DNA of 32,651 nucleotides from an uncultured Caryophanales bacterium (GTDB lineage: Bacteria; Bacillota_I; Bacilli_A; RF39; UBA660). Every line of letters starts with the position of its first letter. Positions within the stretch are counted from its first letter, which is position 1. The notes beneath the pieces are model-generated. The model was not told the DNA's origin. It worked only from the letters and a program-made list of their open reading frames with translations, and ran no database searches. The translations under genes and the position numbers were made by a program. Location of the stretch: assembly GCA_945228905.1 (NCBI GenBank), contig CALYOH010000007.1:1-32651 (forward strand). Reading direction: 5' to 3'. Below are positions 1 to 8,385 of this stretch, piece by piece.

Positions 1-46
1 TACACGCGTAAGATCGTCGGCAGCGTCAGATGTGTATAAGAGACAG
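1..46. other. Untrimmed Illumina Nextera i5-side adapter
   Basis: This is library adapter, not genome. Bases 1-5 match the end of the P5 oligo, 6-13 (GCGTAAGA) look like an i5 index (S517 as I recall), 14-27 are TCGTCGGCAGCGTC and 28-46 are the 19-bp Tn5 mosaic end AGATGTGTATAAGAGACAG. Native sequence starts at 47. Confidence 0.98.
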
Positions 47-1537
47 ACCCAATCCATTAACGCAATCATCCATTAATTGAATCGTTTTTTGTACTGTGTT
101 AGTTGATGCTACTCTTTCAATTTCTGTACGATTTTTTTCTAAAACTATTTCTCCTGTTTCACTATCTACTATTTTTGATACTAAATATGGTTCTAGAATA
201 ATTCCATCATTTGTTAATGGAGTCATTGCTTTTATATTTTGAATTGCTGTTGTAGTAATACCTTGACCAAATCCTGCATTAAATATTTCTGTTTCATATT
301 TAAAGTTTAATTGACCTTTACTTTCATTTGGTAATTCAATTCCTGTTTTTTTACCAAAACCAAGTTTTTTATAGTATTGTCTTAACATTGTACTATTCAT
401 ATGACGGCTTATGATATTAATAACTCCAACGTTACTACTCATAGCATATCCTTTATCGAATGTAATAACACCCCATCCATTACGATCCCAGTCTCCTATT
501 TCAGTTCCATCTGTTGTAGTATATACTCCTGATTTATATGTTTCTGTACCATTATATACTCCATTTTCCATGGCAGCCATATAAGTAAATGTTTTCATTG
601 TACTTCCTGGTTCATATGCTGTTTGACTTAATAAGTCCATATAATTAGTTATATTTCTTAAGTTAGGATCAAATGAAGGGTTTGATACTGTTCCTAGAAT
701 TGCTCCTGTTTTAGCGTCTGCAATAGTAATAGTAAACCATTCCCATCCATATGATTTATTTGATGTATTTACTGCTTGTTCTAAGAAGAATTGTATGTTT
801 GAATCTATTGTTAGATATATGTCTTTTCCTTGTTCTGCATCTTTTTCAATTACTGGTGTATTAGCGATTCTATATCCTTTTAAGTCTTTTTGATAAGTAA
901 TAAATCCATCTGATCCTTTTAAAATACTATTGTATTGCTTTTCAATACCCATTTCTCCTGTAATAGTTCCATCATCATTATTTGTTTTAGCATATCCTAT
1001 TACATATGATGCAAAATTACCTTTAGGATAATATCTCTTATAGCTTTCTATAAAATCTAGTCCAGGTAGATTTAAGTCATCTATTTTCTTTTTAGTTAAT
1101 TCATTTAACCCTTTACCTGCAGTTCCAAATTCTGTTTGATATACATTTTCTTTATTTAGATATTTTAATATTTGATCTTTTTCTATACCTAAAATTGGAG
1201 CAAGTTTTTCTGCAGTATCTTCTTTGTCTACTACGTGTTGTGGTCTTTTAGGATTAGTTGTTCTCTTACTATCTAGATAAGCTATTAATTTATATGACGC
1301 TACATTTATAGCAAGTGCATCTCCATTAGCTGAATAGATTCCTCCTCTATTAGCACTTATTACATCTGTTCTTGTAGTTCTTTTGCTTGCTAGTTCTTGT
1401 AGGTTTATTCCATCTATTTCTTTACTTGTACCCAATTGTATTACTCTACCTATCATTAGACAAAATAAAAGAAGAGAAAATAATATAATTCCCCCAGAGT
1501 ACTTAATATTATTTTTCCTTCTCTTCTTTTTTTTCAA
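47..1537 (-). CDS. ftsI: Division-type class B penicillin-binding protein, C-terminus cut by contig edge
   Basis: Peptidoglycan DD-transpeptidase that cross-links septal wall outside the membrane. Residues 14-36 form one membrane helix. A PBP dimerisation region follows (about 55-230, with NRGGIYSANG at 63-72), then the transpeptidase domain from about 265. The nucleophile motif is S312-T-M-K315 and the second motif S367-S-N369. The third motif (KTG) is missing because the gene leaves the insert; KTG at 397-399 is part of the family's conserved FGxKTGIELP segment, not the catalytic box. Native codons end at residue 497; the apparent tail LSLIHI is translated adapter. The start is TTG at 1537: an in-frame TGA lies just upstream (1544-1546) and AAGGA sits about 11 nt before it. 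It follows ftsL by 18 nt in the mraZ-rsmH-ftsL-PBP order typical of Bacillota. PbpB versus a SpoVD-type paralogue cannot be decided without the C-terminus. Confidence 0.93.
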
Positions 1538-1555
1538 TTTTTTTCACGTCCTTGC

Positions 1556-1858
1556 TTAGTTGTCTTCTACAACTGTCTTGATATTATTATTATTATATCT
1601 CAATCCTTGTTCTTCCGCAACTGCTTGGATTTTTGTTAGAGATGCTAACTCATCAATTGTCATTGCAAGTGATTCATTAGTTTTCTTTTGAGTTTCTATC
1701 TCTTTCTTTTGTTTTTCTACTTCAAAGTTTACTTTAGCTAAAGTTGCTTTTGAAAAAACTATTGATACAGGGGATATAACTAGCAAAAAGATTGCTAATG
1801 TATATAATAGTTTTTCAAACTTTGAAATTTTAATTTGCTTTTTTACTCTTTTTGCCAT
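1556..1858 (-). CDS. ftsL: Cell division protein FtsL
   Basis: A 100-residue bitopic membrane protein. It has a short basic cytoplasmic tail (1-17), one membrane helix at about 18-38 and an extracytoplasmic heptad-like region (about 42-70, rich in K/E/Q), which is the FtsL architecture; FtsL pairs with DivIC and DivIB at the septum. Sequence conservation in this family is poor, so the call rests on size, topology and position between rsmH and the division PBP. AAGGAG lies 6 nt before the ATG. The gap from rsmH is 10 nt, so it is cotranscribed. Confidence 0.88.
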   Translation of the reverse strand: MAKRVKKQIKISKFEKLLYTLAIFLLVISPVSIVFSKATLAKVNFEVEKQKKEIETQKKTNESLAMTIDELASLTKIQAVAEEQGLRYNNNNIKTVVEDN

Positions 1859-1868
1859 TCTTTTCTCC

Positions 1869-2798
1869 TTATTTTATTCTTTCAATAACTCTAAGTTTTG
1901 AGCTTCTAGCTCTTGGATTATTCTTTATTTCTTCTTCACTTGGAATAATTGCTTTATTCTCTACAAGTTTAAAGTCTGGTAAATACTCATTTGGAATATT
2001 AGGCATTCCTTTTACTTTATCATCTATTTTAGTTTTCTCTTTAAAGTAATTCTTTACTATTCTATCTTCTAGAGAATGGAATGTTATTACTGCAACTCTT
2101 CCTCCTACTTTAATCAAGTCAAGGGCTTGCGATAAAGCAGGTTCTAAAACATCTAGTTCTTTATTTACTTCTATTCTTATCGCTTGGAATATTTGTCTTG
2201 CTGGATGTTTTTCTAATCTAAACTTCATTGGAACAGCTGATTTAATTATCTCAACTAATTCTAATGTTGTTTCTATTGGTTTATTTACTCGATATTCACA
2301 TATCTTTTTTGCTATATTATTTGAAAACTTATCTTCTCCGTATTTAAAAAATATTCTTGCTAAATCTTCTTTAGAATAATTATTAACTACTTCATAAGCA
2401 GACAGTTTTTGTTCTCTGTTCATTCTCATATCTAGTCTTGCATCATTATGATATGAGAAACCTCTTTCTTCATCATCTAGTTGGGGTGATGAAACTCCTA
2501 AATCAAATAGGACTCCATCTACTTCTGTTACTCCTAATTTTGCTAACTCTTCTTTCATATTAACAAAATTATTTTTAATGATAGTGAAGTTAGTACCGAT
2601 CTTTGATAGTCGATCGGTACTATGCCGAATTGCTTCACTATCTTGGTCAAAGGCGAATAAATACCCCTTACTTATTCTATCTAAGATGTTACTACTGTGT
2701 CCTCCATAGCCTAAGGTTGCGTCCACTATAACGCTATTTTCTTTTAATTTTAGGGAGGAAATAGATTCATTTAGTAATACGCTAATGTGTCTTTCCAT
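1869..2798 (-). CDS. rsmH: 16S rRNA (cytosine-1402-N4)-methyltransferase RsmH (MraW)
   Basis: SAM-dependent methyltransferase that modifies C1402 in the 16S rRNA decoding centre. The 309-residue length is normal for the family. The start MERHISVLLNE, the SAM-binding segment VDATLGYGGHS (about 25-35), DGVLFDLGVSSPQLD (about 95-109), the ERGFSY segment, VITFHSLEDR and the C-terminal NPRARSSKLRVIER are all family hallmarks. Its ATG shares one base with the mraZ stop (TAATG), so translation is probably coupled. It lies second in the dcw operon, as in other Bacillota. Confidence 0.97.
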   Translation of the reverse strand: MERHISVLLNESISSLKLKENSVIVDATLGYGGHSSNILDRISKGYLFAFDQDSEAIRHSTDRLSKIGTNFTIIKNNFVNMKEELAKLGVTEVDGVLFDLGVSSPQLDDEERGFSYHNDARLDMRMNREQKLSAYEVVNNYSKEDLARIFFKYGEDKFSNNIAKKICEYRVNKPIETTLELVEIIKSAVPMKFRLEKHPARQIFQAIRIEVNKELDVLEPALSQALDLIKVGGRVAVITFHSLEDRIVKNYFKEKTKIDDKVKGMPNIPNEYLPDFKLVENKAIIPSEEEIKNNPRARSSKLRVIERIK

Positions 2799-3235
2799 TA
2801 TAAGTTCACGCTTTCGTTAAATAAATTTTCGGCTATGTCTGACATATTGTCTTTCGTAGAATCGAAGAAGGAATCCCAGTCTTCTTGTGACCATATTTCC
2901 AATCTTTCTCCTGTTCCTATAACAACACAGTCTTTTTGAAGATTAGCATAACCAATTAATGGTTGTGTCACGTTTACTCTTCCTTGCTTATCTAATTCTA
3001 CTTCCGTAGCGCCTGACATGAAGAAACGAACAAATTGTCTAGCATCTTTCTTGGTAAAAGGTAGGGAATTTAGTTTATCGCAGATCTTATTCCAACTATC
3101 AATTGGATAAACAAATAAGCAGTTTTCGATTCCTCTAGTAATAATAAAATACTTACCAAGAGATTCTCTAAACTTAGCTGGAATAATAATTCTTCCTTTT
3201 TCATCAATTGTATGATGATATTCTCCTATAAACAT
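2798..3235 (-). CDS. mraZ: Transcriptional regulator MraZ
   Basis: A 145-residue protein with two SpoVT/AbrB-type swapped-hairpin domains (about 5-48 and 76-120), each carrying the DxxGR core (DEKGRIIIP and DKQGRVNVT). MraZ forms a ring and represses its own operon by binding repeated boxes in the leader. Three identical boxes lie just upstream of this gene, and a promoter is visible upstream of them. The start codon is ATG, with a G-rich stretch in the last box serving as a probable ribosome binding site. First gene of the mraZ-rsmH-ftsL-PBP unit. Confidence 0.96.
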   Translation of the reverse strand: MFIGEYHHTIDEKGRIIIPAKFRESLGKYFIITRGIENCLFVYPIDSWNKICDKLNSLPFTKKDARQFVRFFMSGATEVELDKQGRVNVTQPLIGYANLQKDCVVIGTGERLEIWSQEDWDSFFDSTKDNMSDIAENLFNESVNL

Positions 3236-3245
3236 TTTTCATCCC

Positions 3246-3270
3246 CCACTTTTCACCACTATCAACCACT
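3246..3270 (-). promoter_or_regulatory. Three MraZ-box-like repeats in the mraZ leader
   Basis: On the minus strand AGTGG occurs three times at exactly 10-bp spacing (plus-strand CCACT at 3246-3250, 3256-3260, 3266-3270). MraZ proteins are known to bind TGGG/GTGG-type repeats with a 10-bp period upstream of mraZ. The array lies between the predicted -10 and the start codon, and the proximal box overlaps the probable ribosome binding site, so binding could block both initiation steps. Confidence 0.75.
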
Positions 3271-3280
3271 ACCTACTATA

Positions 3281-3309
3281 ATATTACATAATTACTATGA
3301 TTTTGTAAA
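3281..3309 (-). promoter_or_regulatory. Promoter of the mraZ operon
   Basis: On the minus strand TTTACA (3309-3304), a 17-nt spacer and TAATAT (3286-3281). The predicted start of transcription, near 3274, lies just before the MraZ boxes. Confidence 0.65.
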
Positions 3310-3310
3310 T

Positions 3311-3337
3311 AAAAAAAAAGACTTTTTCAGCCTTTTT
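3311..3337 (-). terminator. Intrinsic terminator after yqeH
   Basis: Minus-strand stem AAAAAGGCT / AGTCTTTTT (nine pairs, one G-U) with a five-base loop, running into more T. It begins 18 nt after the yqeH stop and separates this unit from the mraZ promoter. Confidence 0.75.
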
Positions 3338-3354
3338 ACAATTGTTTACAATTA

Positions 3355-4365
3355 CTAGATTAAGCTTCTTCTTATAAAGGTATCTACATCTTTGTCTACA
3401 TAAATATCTATTGTACCTTTATCTACTATTTTTACAAATCCTAAACCACTAATTACTAAGTCTTCATCATATTTCATTTGATATGTAATTTTATTTTTAT
3501 CTTTTAGTTCAGAATTATTAATTAAATTTAGTAGTCTTCTTACTCTTAAATCATTAGAAATAAATAATGTAAAACTATTTTTTTCTCCTTCTACATAATC
3601 TATTCTTACTAAGTCTTCTATTATAATAGATTGATTCTTCTTTAATTGATATGTTCTTGGTTTTATTTCTTTTTTAGCGTTTATTCTTTTTACCATATCT
3701 CTATCAACATGATTTAGTATTGATCCATTATCTACAAGTCCAGGTGTATCTATTAAAGTTAGATGTTCATCTATATCTATTGTGATTGTGCTTAAAGTAG
3801 TTGATGGAAGAGGACTTTCTGTTAATTCTTGTAGATTTGTTGAATAATTCTTTATTAATTTATTAATAAGAGAAGATTTACCAGCATTAGTATGACCTAT
3901 AACATATACATTTTTAGATGTTTGATAGAACTTAATTCTTTTTAATAAGTAATCTATATTATAATTTTTAGCTGTACTTATAACAATTATTTCTTCAAAA
4001 TTTAAGTTCTTCTTTTCTATGTATTGTTTTAATTTTTCTTCTTTTACTGATTGTGGGAATACATCTTTTTTATTTAGTACTAAAATCATTTTATTATCTA
4101 TAATACTTCTTATTTCTTCTAGATTTTGTTCTAGATTTAATAAATCAGTTATATATAATACTAAGTCTTTAGTCTCTCCTACTCCTTTTAGGATATTAAC
4201 ATATTCATCATTACTTTTAGTAACTACTTGATATTCTCCATAATTTTTCATACGAAAACATCTTTGACATAAGTCATTTTCTTTGTTAGTAGTATATCCT
4301 TCTTGTAGAATATTTTCATCTTGTAGGAGGACCCCACATCCTTGACATCTCTTCTCATCATTCAT
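3355..4365 (-). CDS. yqeH: Circularly permuted ribosome-biogenesis GTPase YqeH
   Basis: A 336-residue GTPase needed for 30S subunit assembly in Bacillus relatives. An N-terminal zinc-finger-like pair (C7xxC10, C33xxC36) precedes a permuted GTPase domain with motif order G4-G5-G1-G2-G3: NKKD 98-101, STAK 130-133, GHTNAGKSS 157-165, TT 189-190, DTPG 206-209. The C-terminal half is the YqeH-specific nucleic-acid/30S-binding region. An upstream in-frame ATG at 4401 lacks a ribosome site; the ATG at 4365 has AGAGG at 8 nt and fits the family start just before the zinc finger, so I chose it. It overlaps yqeG by 8 nt, and a terminator follows. The yqeG-yqeH pairing is conserved in Bacillota. Confidence 0.95.
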   Translation of the reverse strand: MNDEKRCQGCGVLLQDENILQEGYTTNKENDLCQRCFRMKNYGEYQVVTKSNDEYVNILKGVGETKDLVLYITDLLNLEQNLEEIRSIIDNKMILVLNKKDVFPQSVKEEKLKQYIEKKNLNFEEIIVISTAKNYNIDYLLKRIKFYQTSKNVYVIGHTNAGKSSLINKLIKNYSTNLQELTESPLPSTTLSTITIDIDEHLTLIDTPGLVDNGSILNHVDRDMVKRINAKKEIKPRTYQLKKNQSIIIEDLVRIDYVEGEKNSFTLFISNDLRVRRLLNLINNSELKDKNKITYQMKYDEDLVISGLGFVKIVDKGTIDIYVDKDVDTFIRRSLI

Positions 4366-4876
4366 AATATTTACCTCTTTCAAATATTCCTTTTTTCTCA
4401 TATTTTTTTATAATATAATTTTCAAACATTCTATTAATCTTAGTAATCTTTAAGTCTTTTTCTCCCATAGGATCAACTAGTATTGTTTTTATTCTAAATC
4501 TATTACCACATAATATATCAGTTACTATTTGATCTCCTATGATACACATTTCTTTTTTGGTAAGTCGATAATTCTTTTTAATCTTTCTTAATCCTCTTGT
4601 AGTTGGTTTCATACTCCAAGAGACTCCTTCTATTCCTAAATCTTTTAGATATGGTTTAATTCTACTTCTTGTATTATTAGAACTAATTAGTATTAGGAAA
4701 TCTTCTTGTAGTTTTCTTAATAACATTTTCGTTTTTCTTGGGCATTTTTTATTACTTATTAAACCCAATGTATTATCAAGGTCAAAAACAAGACAAGTTA
4801 TTCCTTGGTCTTGTAATTTTTTATAATCTATATCAAATATACTTTTCTTATACATTGATGGTTTAAAAATTCCCAT
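4358..4876 (-). CDS. yqeG: YqeG family HAD-type phosphatase
   Basis: A 172-residue haloacid-dehalogenase superfamily hydrolase. The catalytic motif I is FDLDNTLG, motif II is the SSN segment after LILI, and the distal CIIGDQIVTDI carries the acidic motif IV residues. Its substrate is not established in bacteria; a eukaryotic relative is the phosphatidylglycerophosphate phosphatase family. A GTG three codons upstream (4885) lies inside the ribosome site AGGTGA, so the ATG at 4876, about 5 nt downstream of that site, is the real start. It overlaps yqeH by 8 nt, indicating coupled translation. No good promoter was found in the short gap to the deacetylase gene. Confidence 0.92.
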   Translation of the reverse strand: MGIFKPSMYKKSIFDIDYKKLQDQGITCLVFDLDNTLGLISNKKCPRKTKMLLRKLQEDFLILISSNNTRSRIKPYLKDLGIEGVSWSMKPTTRGLRKIKKNYRLTKKEMCIIGDQIVTDILCGNRFRIKTILVDPMGEKDLKITKINRMFENYIIKKYEKKGIFERGKYYE

Positions 4877-4918
4877 TGAAATCACCTATATAATTATATA
4901 TTAAATAATCATTTTTGT

Positions 4919-6355
4919 CTAATTATTAACTCTTTGAGTTACCATATCTGTGTCCATTGTTATCTTTTCAAATCTATAACCATTTTCTTTACCATATTTT
5001 ATGATTCTTCTTAGAGCATCTCTAGTATATGGTTTAATATCATGCATTAGTACCATATTTGCTCTATTCTTACGTAGACTATTAACTACATTATTATAGA
5101 TTTGATCAGCTGTAGGATATCCTCCAGCAGCATCTCCACTACTTAGATTCCAATCATAATATCTAAATCCTCTATTTTTTTCTTCATTAGTCAATCTAGA
5201 CATGATACCTTGAGAATATCTTCTACTTACTGTATTACTACTTCCTCCTGGGAATCTTGTTATCTTACTTTCTTGACCAGTAATATTTTTAACTCTATTT
5301 TGTACTGCATATAAGTCATTAAAAAATGCATCTACTGATGAATATATTTTAGCATAATCATGAGAACAAGTATGAAGTGCTATTGCATGTCCTTCATCAT
5401 ATTCTCTTTTTATTAAATAATCAGGTCCTTTACAAGTAACAAAGAATGTTGCTTGTACTCCTTCTTCTTTTAAGATATCTAGAATTACATTGGTAGTTCC
5501 CTCTTGTGGACCATCATCAAATGTTAAATATATTACTCCATTCTTATTTCTTTCAATTACTCTAACTGTACGAGTAATAGTATTTTCATTCTTAGCTTTA
5601 TCTTCTATTTTATAAGTTAATACATATTCTCCTAAAGTATTATTATCAACATTTCCTTCTACTTTATACTTATCTGAAAGATCACCATCACAGTTATCTA
5701 CTGCTTTAATACCTTCTTCATTATATTGATCTCCAATATAAACATCTTTATAATCTGATCCAATTAATTCTATAGTAGGTTTTTCTATATCTTTAAATAA
5801 TACTTTTTTATTAACTATTCTTTTATTACCACTACTATCTTTTACTGTATAAGTAACAACATTATCTTTATATTCTACTTTTACATTTTTAGATAGGTCT
5901 CCATCATAATTATCAGTTGCTTTTACTTTGGTTTCATATTTTACTTCTTCTCCTGGACAAATATAAATATTATCTTTATTTATTTCTATCTTTGGTTTTT
6001 CTATATCAGCAACTTTTATTTTTCTAGTTATTTTCTTTTTAAATAATCCTTCTCCTGCTGTATAAGTAATTTCATATTCTCCTAACTTATCAGTATTTAC
6101 TTTTCCTTTTACTTCTACATTTTTAGTAACATCATCACCAAGATATGTTGCTTTATATCCAGCATCTTTAAATTTATCTTGATAATTTATTGTTACTACG
6201 TTTTTTCCTTTTAAATCTATCTGAGGAGTTAGTACTTTGTTATATAAAACTATTCCTAAAAATAATAGAACTATTACTATACAAGATATTATAAAGCTCT
6301 TATCAAAACCAAATTGTTTAAGATTTCTCCTTAATTTTCTTTTATTCATACTCAT
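4919..6355 (-). CDS. Membrane-anchored polysaccharide deacetylase with three Ig-like (DUF5011-type) repeats
   Basis: A 478-residue surface enzyme likely to deacetylate peptidoglycan or another N-acetylated glycan. Order: basic cytoplasmic tail, membrane helix 19-39, three Ig-like repeats (about 44-115, 121-187, 192-267; the last two contain DNYDGDLS and DNCDGDLS), then a NodB-type domain from about 274. Motifs in the catalytic domain: TFDDGP 278-283 (D280 catalytic base, D281 metal ligand), H328-T-C-S-H332 (metal ligands), RFPGG 367-371, DWN 401-403 and H438 in LMHD. All expected catalytic residues are present. It has its own strong promoter and lies after the flippase terminator, so it is its own unit or leads into yqeG-yqeH. 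Exact substrate cannot be read from sequence. Confidence 0.92.
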   Translation of the reverse strand: MSMNKRKLRRNLKQFGFDKSFIISCIVIVLLFLGIVLYNKVLTPQIDLKGKNVVTINYQDKFKDAGYKATYLGDDVTKNVEVKGKVNTDKLGEYEITYTAGEGLFKKKITRKIKVADIEKPKIEINKDNIYICPGEEVKYETKVKATDNYDGDLSKNVKVEYKDNVVTYTVKDSSGNKRIVNKKVLFKDIEKPTIELIGSDYKDVYIGDQYNEEGIKAVDNCDGDLSDKYKVEGNVDNNTLGEYVLTYKIEDKAKNENTITRTVRVIERNKNGVIYLTFDDGPQEGTTNVILDILKEEGVQATFFVTCKGPDYLIKREYDEGHAIALHTCSHDYAKIYSSVDAFFNDLYAVQNRVKNITGQESKITRFPGGSSNTVSRRYSQGIMSRLTNEEKNRGFRYYDWNLSSGDAAGGYPTADQIYNNVVNSLRKNRANMVLMHDIKPYTRDALRRIIKYGKENGYRFEKITMDTDMVTQRVNN

Positions 6356-6374
6356 AGCACCATCTCTATTCTAT

Positions 6375-6403
6375 ATTATATATAAATATTTCTATTTTGT
6401 AAA
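6375..6403 (-). promoter_or_regulatory. Promoter of the polysaccharide deacetylase gene
   Basis: Minus strand: TTTACA (6403-6398), 17-nt spacer, TATAAT (6380-6375); start codon 20 nt beyond the -10. Near-consensus vegetative promoter. Confidence 0.75.
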
Positions 6404-6438
6404 TTAAACAAAAGAAGATAATTTGTTTATCTTCTTTT
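6401..6438 (-). terminator. Intrinsic terminator overlapping the flippase stop codon
   Basis: Minus-strand perfect 12-bp stem AAAAGAAGATAA / TTATCTTCTTTT with a five-base loop, followed by a T-rich stretch. The left arm includes the last codons and TAA of the flippase gene. Confidence 0.75.
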
Positions 6439-7836
6439 TAGTTTGCCCATTACTGTATTATATGTACCTTTTAAGAAATCTATATTAGTTATAAAAGCAT
6501 AAATAACTACTATTATTAAACTAATTATATTTAAATAGAAATTATTTTTATAATACATAATTATAGCGAATGTAAATATTATGAATGTTTCTACTATAAA
6601 TAGTTTATCTATTTTAATATTAACATATTTCTTTAGATCAAAATGTCTATAAGTCATCATTACAAAGTATGCGATTGCTGTTGAAATAGCTGCTGCAGAT
6701 AATCCTATTATTTTAATAAATATTACATTAATTAATATATTTATAATTGCACCCATTATTGTAGTAGATGCTACTTTTCCTGACATTTTTTTTGCTAAAT
6801 ATATTTGACTATATAAACATATTGCAACATTACATACTGTTCCTATTATAAGTGGAGGTATATATAAATATGCTTCATTAAATTTACTATTAATCATTAA
6901 TGGGAATACAAATGGAAGACATGCTATCATTCCTACTCCTAAAGCAGTAAATAATCTCATAATAGTATTTGTAATATCTGAGAAGAATTCATCTCTATCT
7001 GGACTATTAATATGAAGTGATGCTGATTCTGCCCAACTAAGATTAAATATTCCAGTTAAACTACTTATAATAGTTGGGAATTTATTACTTATTGCATATA
7101 ATCCATTAAATGATGATCCTAAAACAAATGAAATAATACTTCTATCTGATACATTTACTATCCACCAACTTATTCCATTAGGAACTAGTGGTATTGAATA
7201 CTTATACATTTCTTTTAATAGTTTTTTATCTACTAATTTAAAATCTATCATATTATATAGTTTTAATCTAATAAATAAGTATGCTGCACAAATAAAATTA
7301 GCTAAAGCCATTGATATAATCATACCTTCTGATTGCATACCACAATATACAATTAAAAATATATTTGATATTACTGTTGTTAATCCTGTTAAGATACAAC
7401 TAATAGAAAAGTCTAGAGTCTTACCAAATCCTCTTGCAACTTGTAAGAAGTTACCCGATAATACACAAACTATAATATCTACTAATATTATAAATCTTAA
7501 TGGTATATGTATAAAACTTGTTACTATTAGATATAAAATACTAAATACAAATAAACTTATACATAGTACATAAAAGTCATTACTCATTAATTTTTTAGTA
7601 TCTTTTTCTTTACCTCTAGAATCTATTAAATATCTAAAAATACTCATTTCTAACTCTAGAGTTATTATTGGTACTAACAAAGTTACATATGTTTGAATTA
7701 AATCAACTATACCATATTCAGAAGTTGTTAAATAAGCAGTATATAAAGGTAATAAGAAGAATGATATTAATTGTGTACATACTTTACCAAAAAATATTAT
7801 GATTGTTGTTTTAGCAAATTGTTTTTTCTTGTTCAT
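6427..7836 (-). CDS. Wzx-like polysaccharide flippase (MOP/MATE superfamily)
   Basis: A 469-residue integral membrane protein with about 12-14 hydrophobic helices and little soluble sequence. The start (KKQFAKTTIIIFFGKVCTQL then FFLLPLYTAYLTTSEYG) is the classic entry of oligosaccharide flippases related to Wzx/RfbX, which move lipid-linked glycans across the membrane. It could also act as a lipid II flippase (MurJ belongs to the same superfamily), but the N-terminal motif fits Wzx better. GAAGGAG lies 5 nt before the ATG. It overlaps the upstream VanZ-like gene by 26 nt, so the two are one transcript. No glycosyltransferase locus is adjacent. Confidence 0.9.
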   Translation of the reverse strand: MNKKKQFAKTTIIIFFGKVCTQLISFFLLPLYTAYLTTSEYGIVDLIQTYVTLLVPIITLELEMSIFRYLIDSRGKEKDTKKLMSNDFYVLCISLFVFSILYLIVTSFIHIPLRFIILVDIIVCVLSGNFLQVARGFGKTLDFSISCILTGLTTVISNIFLIVYCGMQSEGMIISMALANFICAAYLFIRLKLYNMIDFKLVDKKLLKEMYKYSIPLVPNGISWWIVNVSDRSIISFVLGSSFNGLYAISNKFPTIISSLTGIFNLSWAESASLHINSPDRDEFFSDITNTIMRLFTALGVGMIACLPFVFPLMINSKFNEAYLYIPPLIIGTVCNVAICLYSQIYLAKKMSGKVASTTIMGAIINILINVIFIKIIGLSAAAISTAIAYFVMMTYRHFDLKKYVNIKIDKLFIVETFIIFTFAIIMYYKNNFYLNIISLIIVVIYAFITNIDFLKGTYNTVMGKLKRR

Positions 7837-8281
7837 GTTTTCTCCTTCTTCCTAGATAATATAAACTTATTCCTATAAATGAGCCTATTGTATCTATTAG
7901 AATATCTTTTATTTCTCCACTTCTTCCTGGAATAAATAGTTGATGTATTTCATCACTACAAGCATATAAGAAACAGAATAATAAACTATATATTATTAAT
8001 CTTTTATCAGTAATATTATACTCTTTTAATAGAGATGCTACTAATATTCCTAAGATTAAATATATAAATAAATGAGCACTTTTTCTTACTAAGACTACGA
8101 ATTTATTTATATATTTTTCTTTTTCACTTTTGCTTAATTCTTTCTTATTAAACATTTCTGCTACTGAAATAATTAGTTTATTACTTTTTTTAGTTGACTC
8201 AGTAGATGTATCATTTGAAAAGGTGAATATTGTTATCATACAGATTAAGACTAATAAAATTTTAATTACTTTTTTATACAT
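7811..8281 (-). CDS. VanZ-like family membrane protein
   Basis: A 156-residue membrane protein with four hydrophobic segments. The VanZ-like signature is clear: FSND near the first helix, RKSAHLFIYLILG (about 67-79) and DEIHQLFIPGRSGEIKDILID (about 110-130). The molecular role of this widespread family is unclear; the name comes from a teicoplanin-resistance gene, but most members are not resistance genes. AAGGTGA precedes the ATG. It is the first gene of a two-gene unit with the flippase, hinting at a shared envelope role. Confidence 0.9.
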   Translation of the reverse strand: MYKKVIKILLVLICMITIFTFSNDTSTESTKKSNKLIISVAEMFNKKELSKSEKEKYINKFVVLVRKSAHLFIYLILGILVASLLKEYNITDKRLIIYSLLFCFLYACSDEIHQLFIPGRSGEIKDILIDTIGSFIGISLYYLGRRRKHEQEKTIC

Positions 8282-8297
8282 GAAATCACCTTAATTA

Positions 8298-8325
8298 AAT
8301 ATATCATATTGGTAGAATTTTTCAA
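8298..8325 (-). promoter_or_regulatory. Probable promoter of the VanZ-like/flippase unit
   Basis: Minus strand: TTGAAA (8325-8320), 16-nt spacer, TATATT (8303-8298), 16 nt before the start codon. Confidence 0.5.
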
Positions 8326-8346
8326 GATTTACATATTATAACATAT

Positions 8347-8385
8347 AAAAAAAAGAAAAATCATTTTACAGACTTTCTTCTCTTA
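8347..8385 (-). terminator. Weak terminator-like end of murE
   Basis: On the minus strand AAGAAA in the last murE codons can pair with TTTCTT downstream of the stop, followed by eight T (8354-8347). The stem is short, so efficiency is doubtful. Confidence 0.35.

Noticed and set aside
28-46. 19-bp Tn5 mosaic end here and its complement at 32605-32623, as ends of a composite transposon
   Set aside because: They are continuous with Nextera primer and index sequence on the outer side, so they come from library preparation.
3331-3355. Tandem TTTACAATT repeat at the end of yqeH
   Set aside because: Two copies only, in low-complexity sequence beside a terminator; no function evident.
7811-8281. 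VanZ-like gene as glycopeptide resistance
   Set aside because: Only the broad family motif is present and no vanA/B/H/X-type genes are near; the family is widespread in sensitive bacteria.
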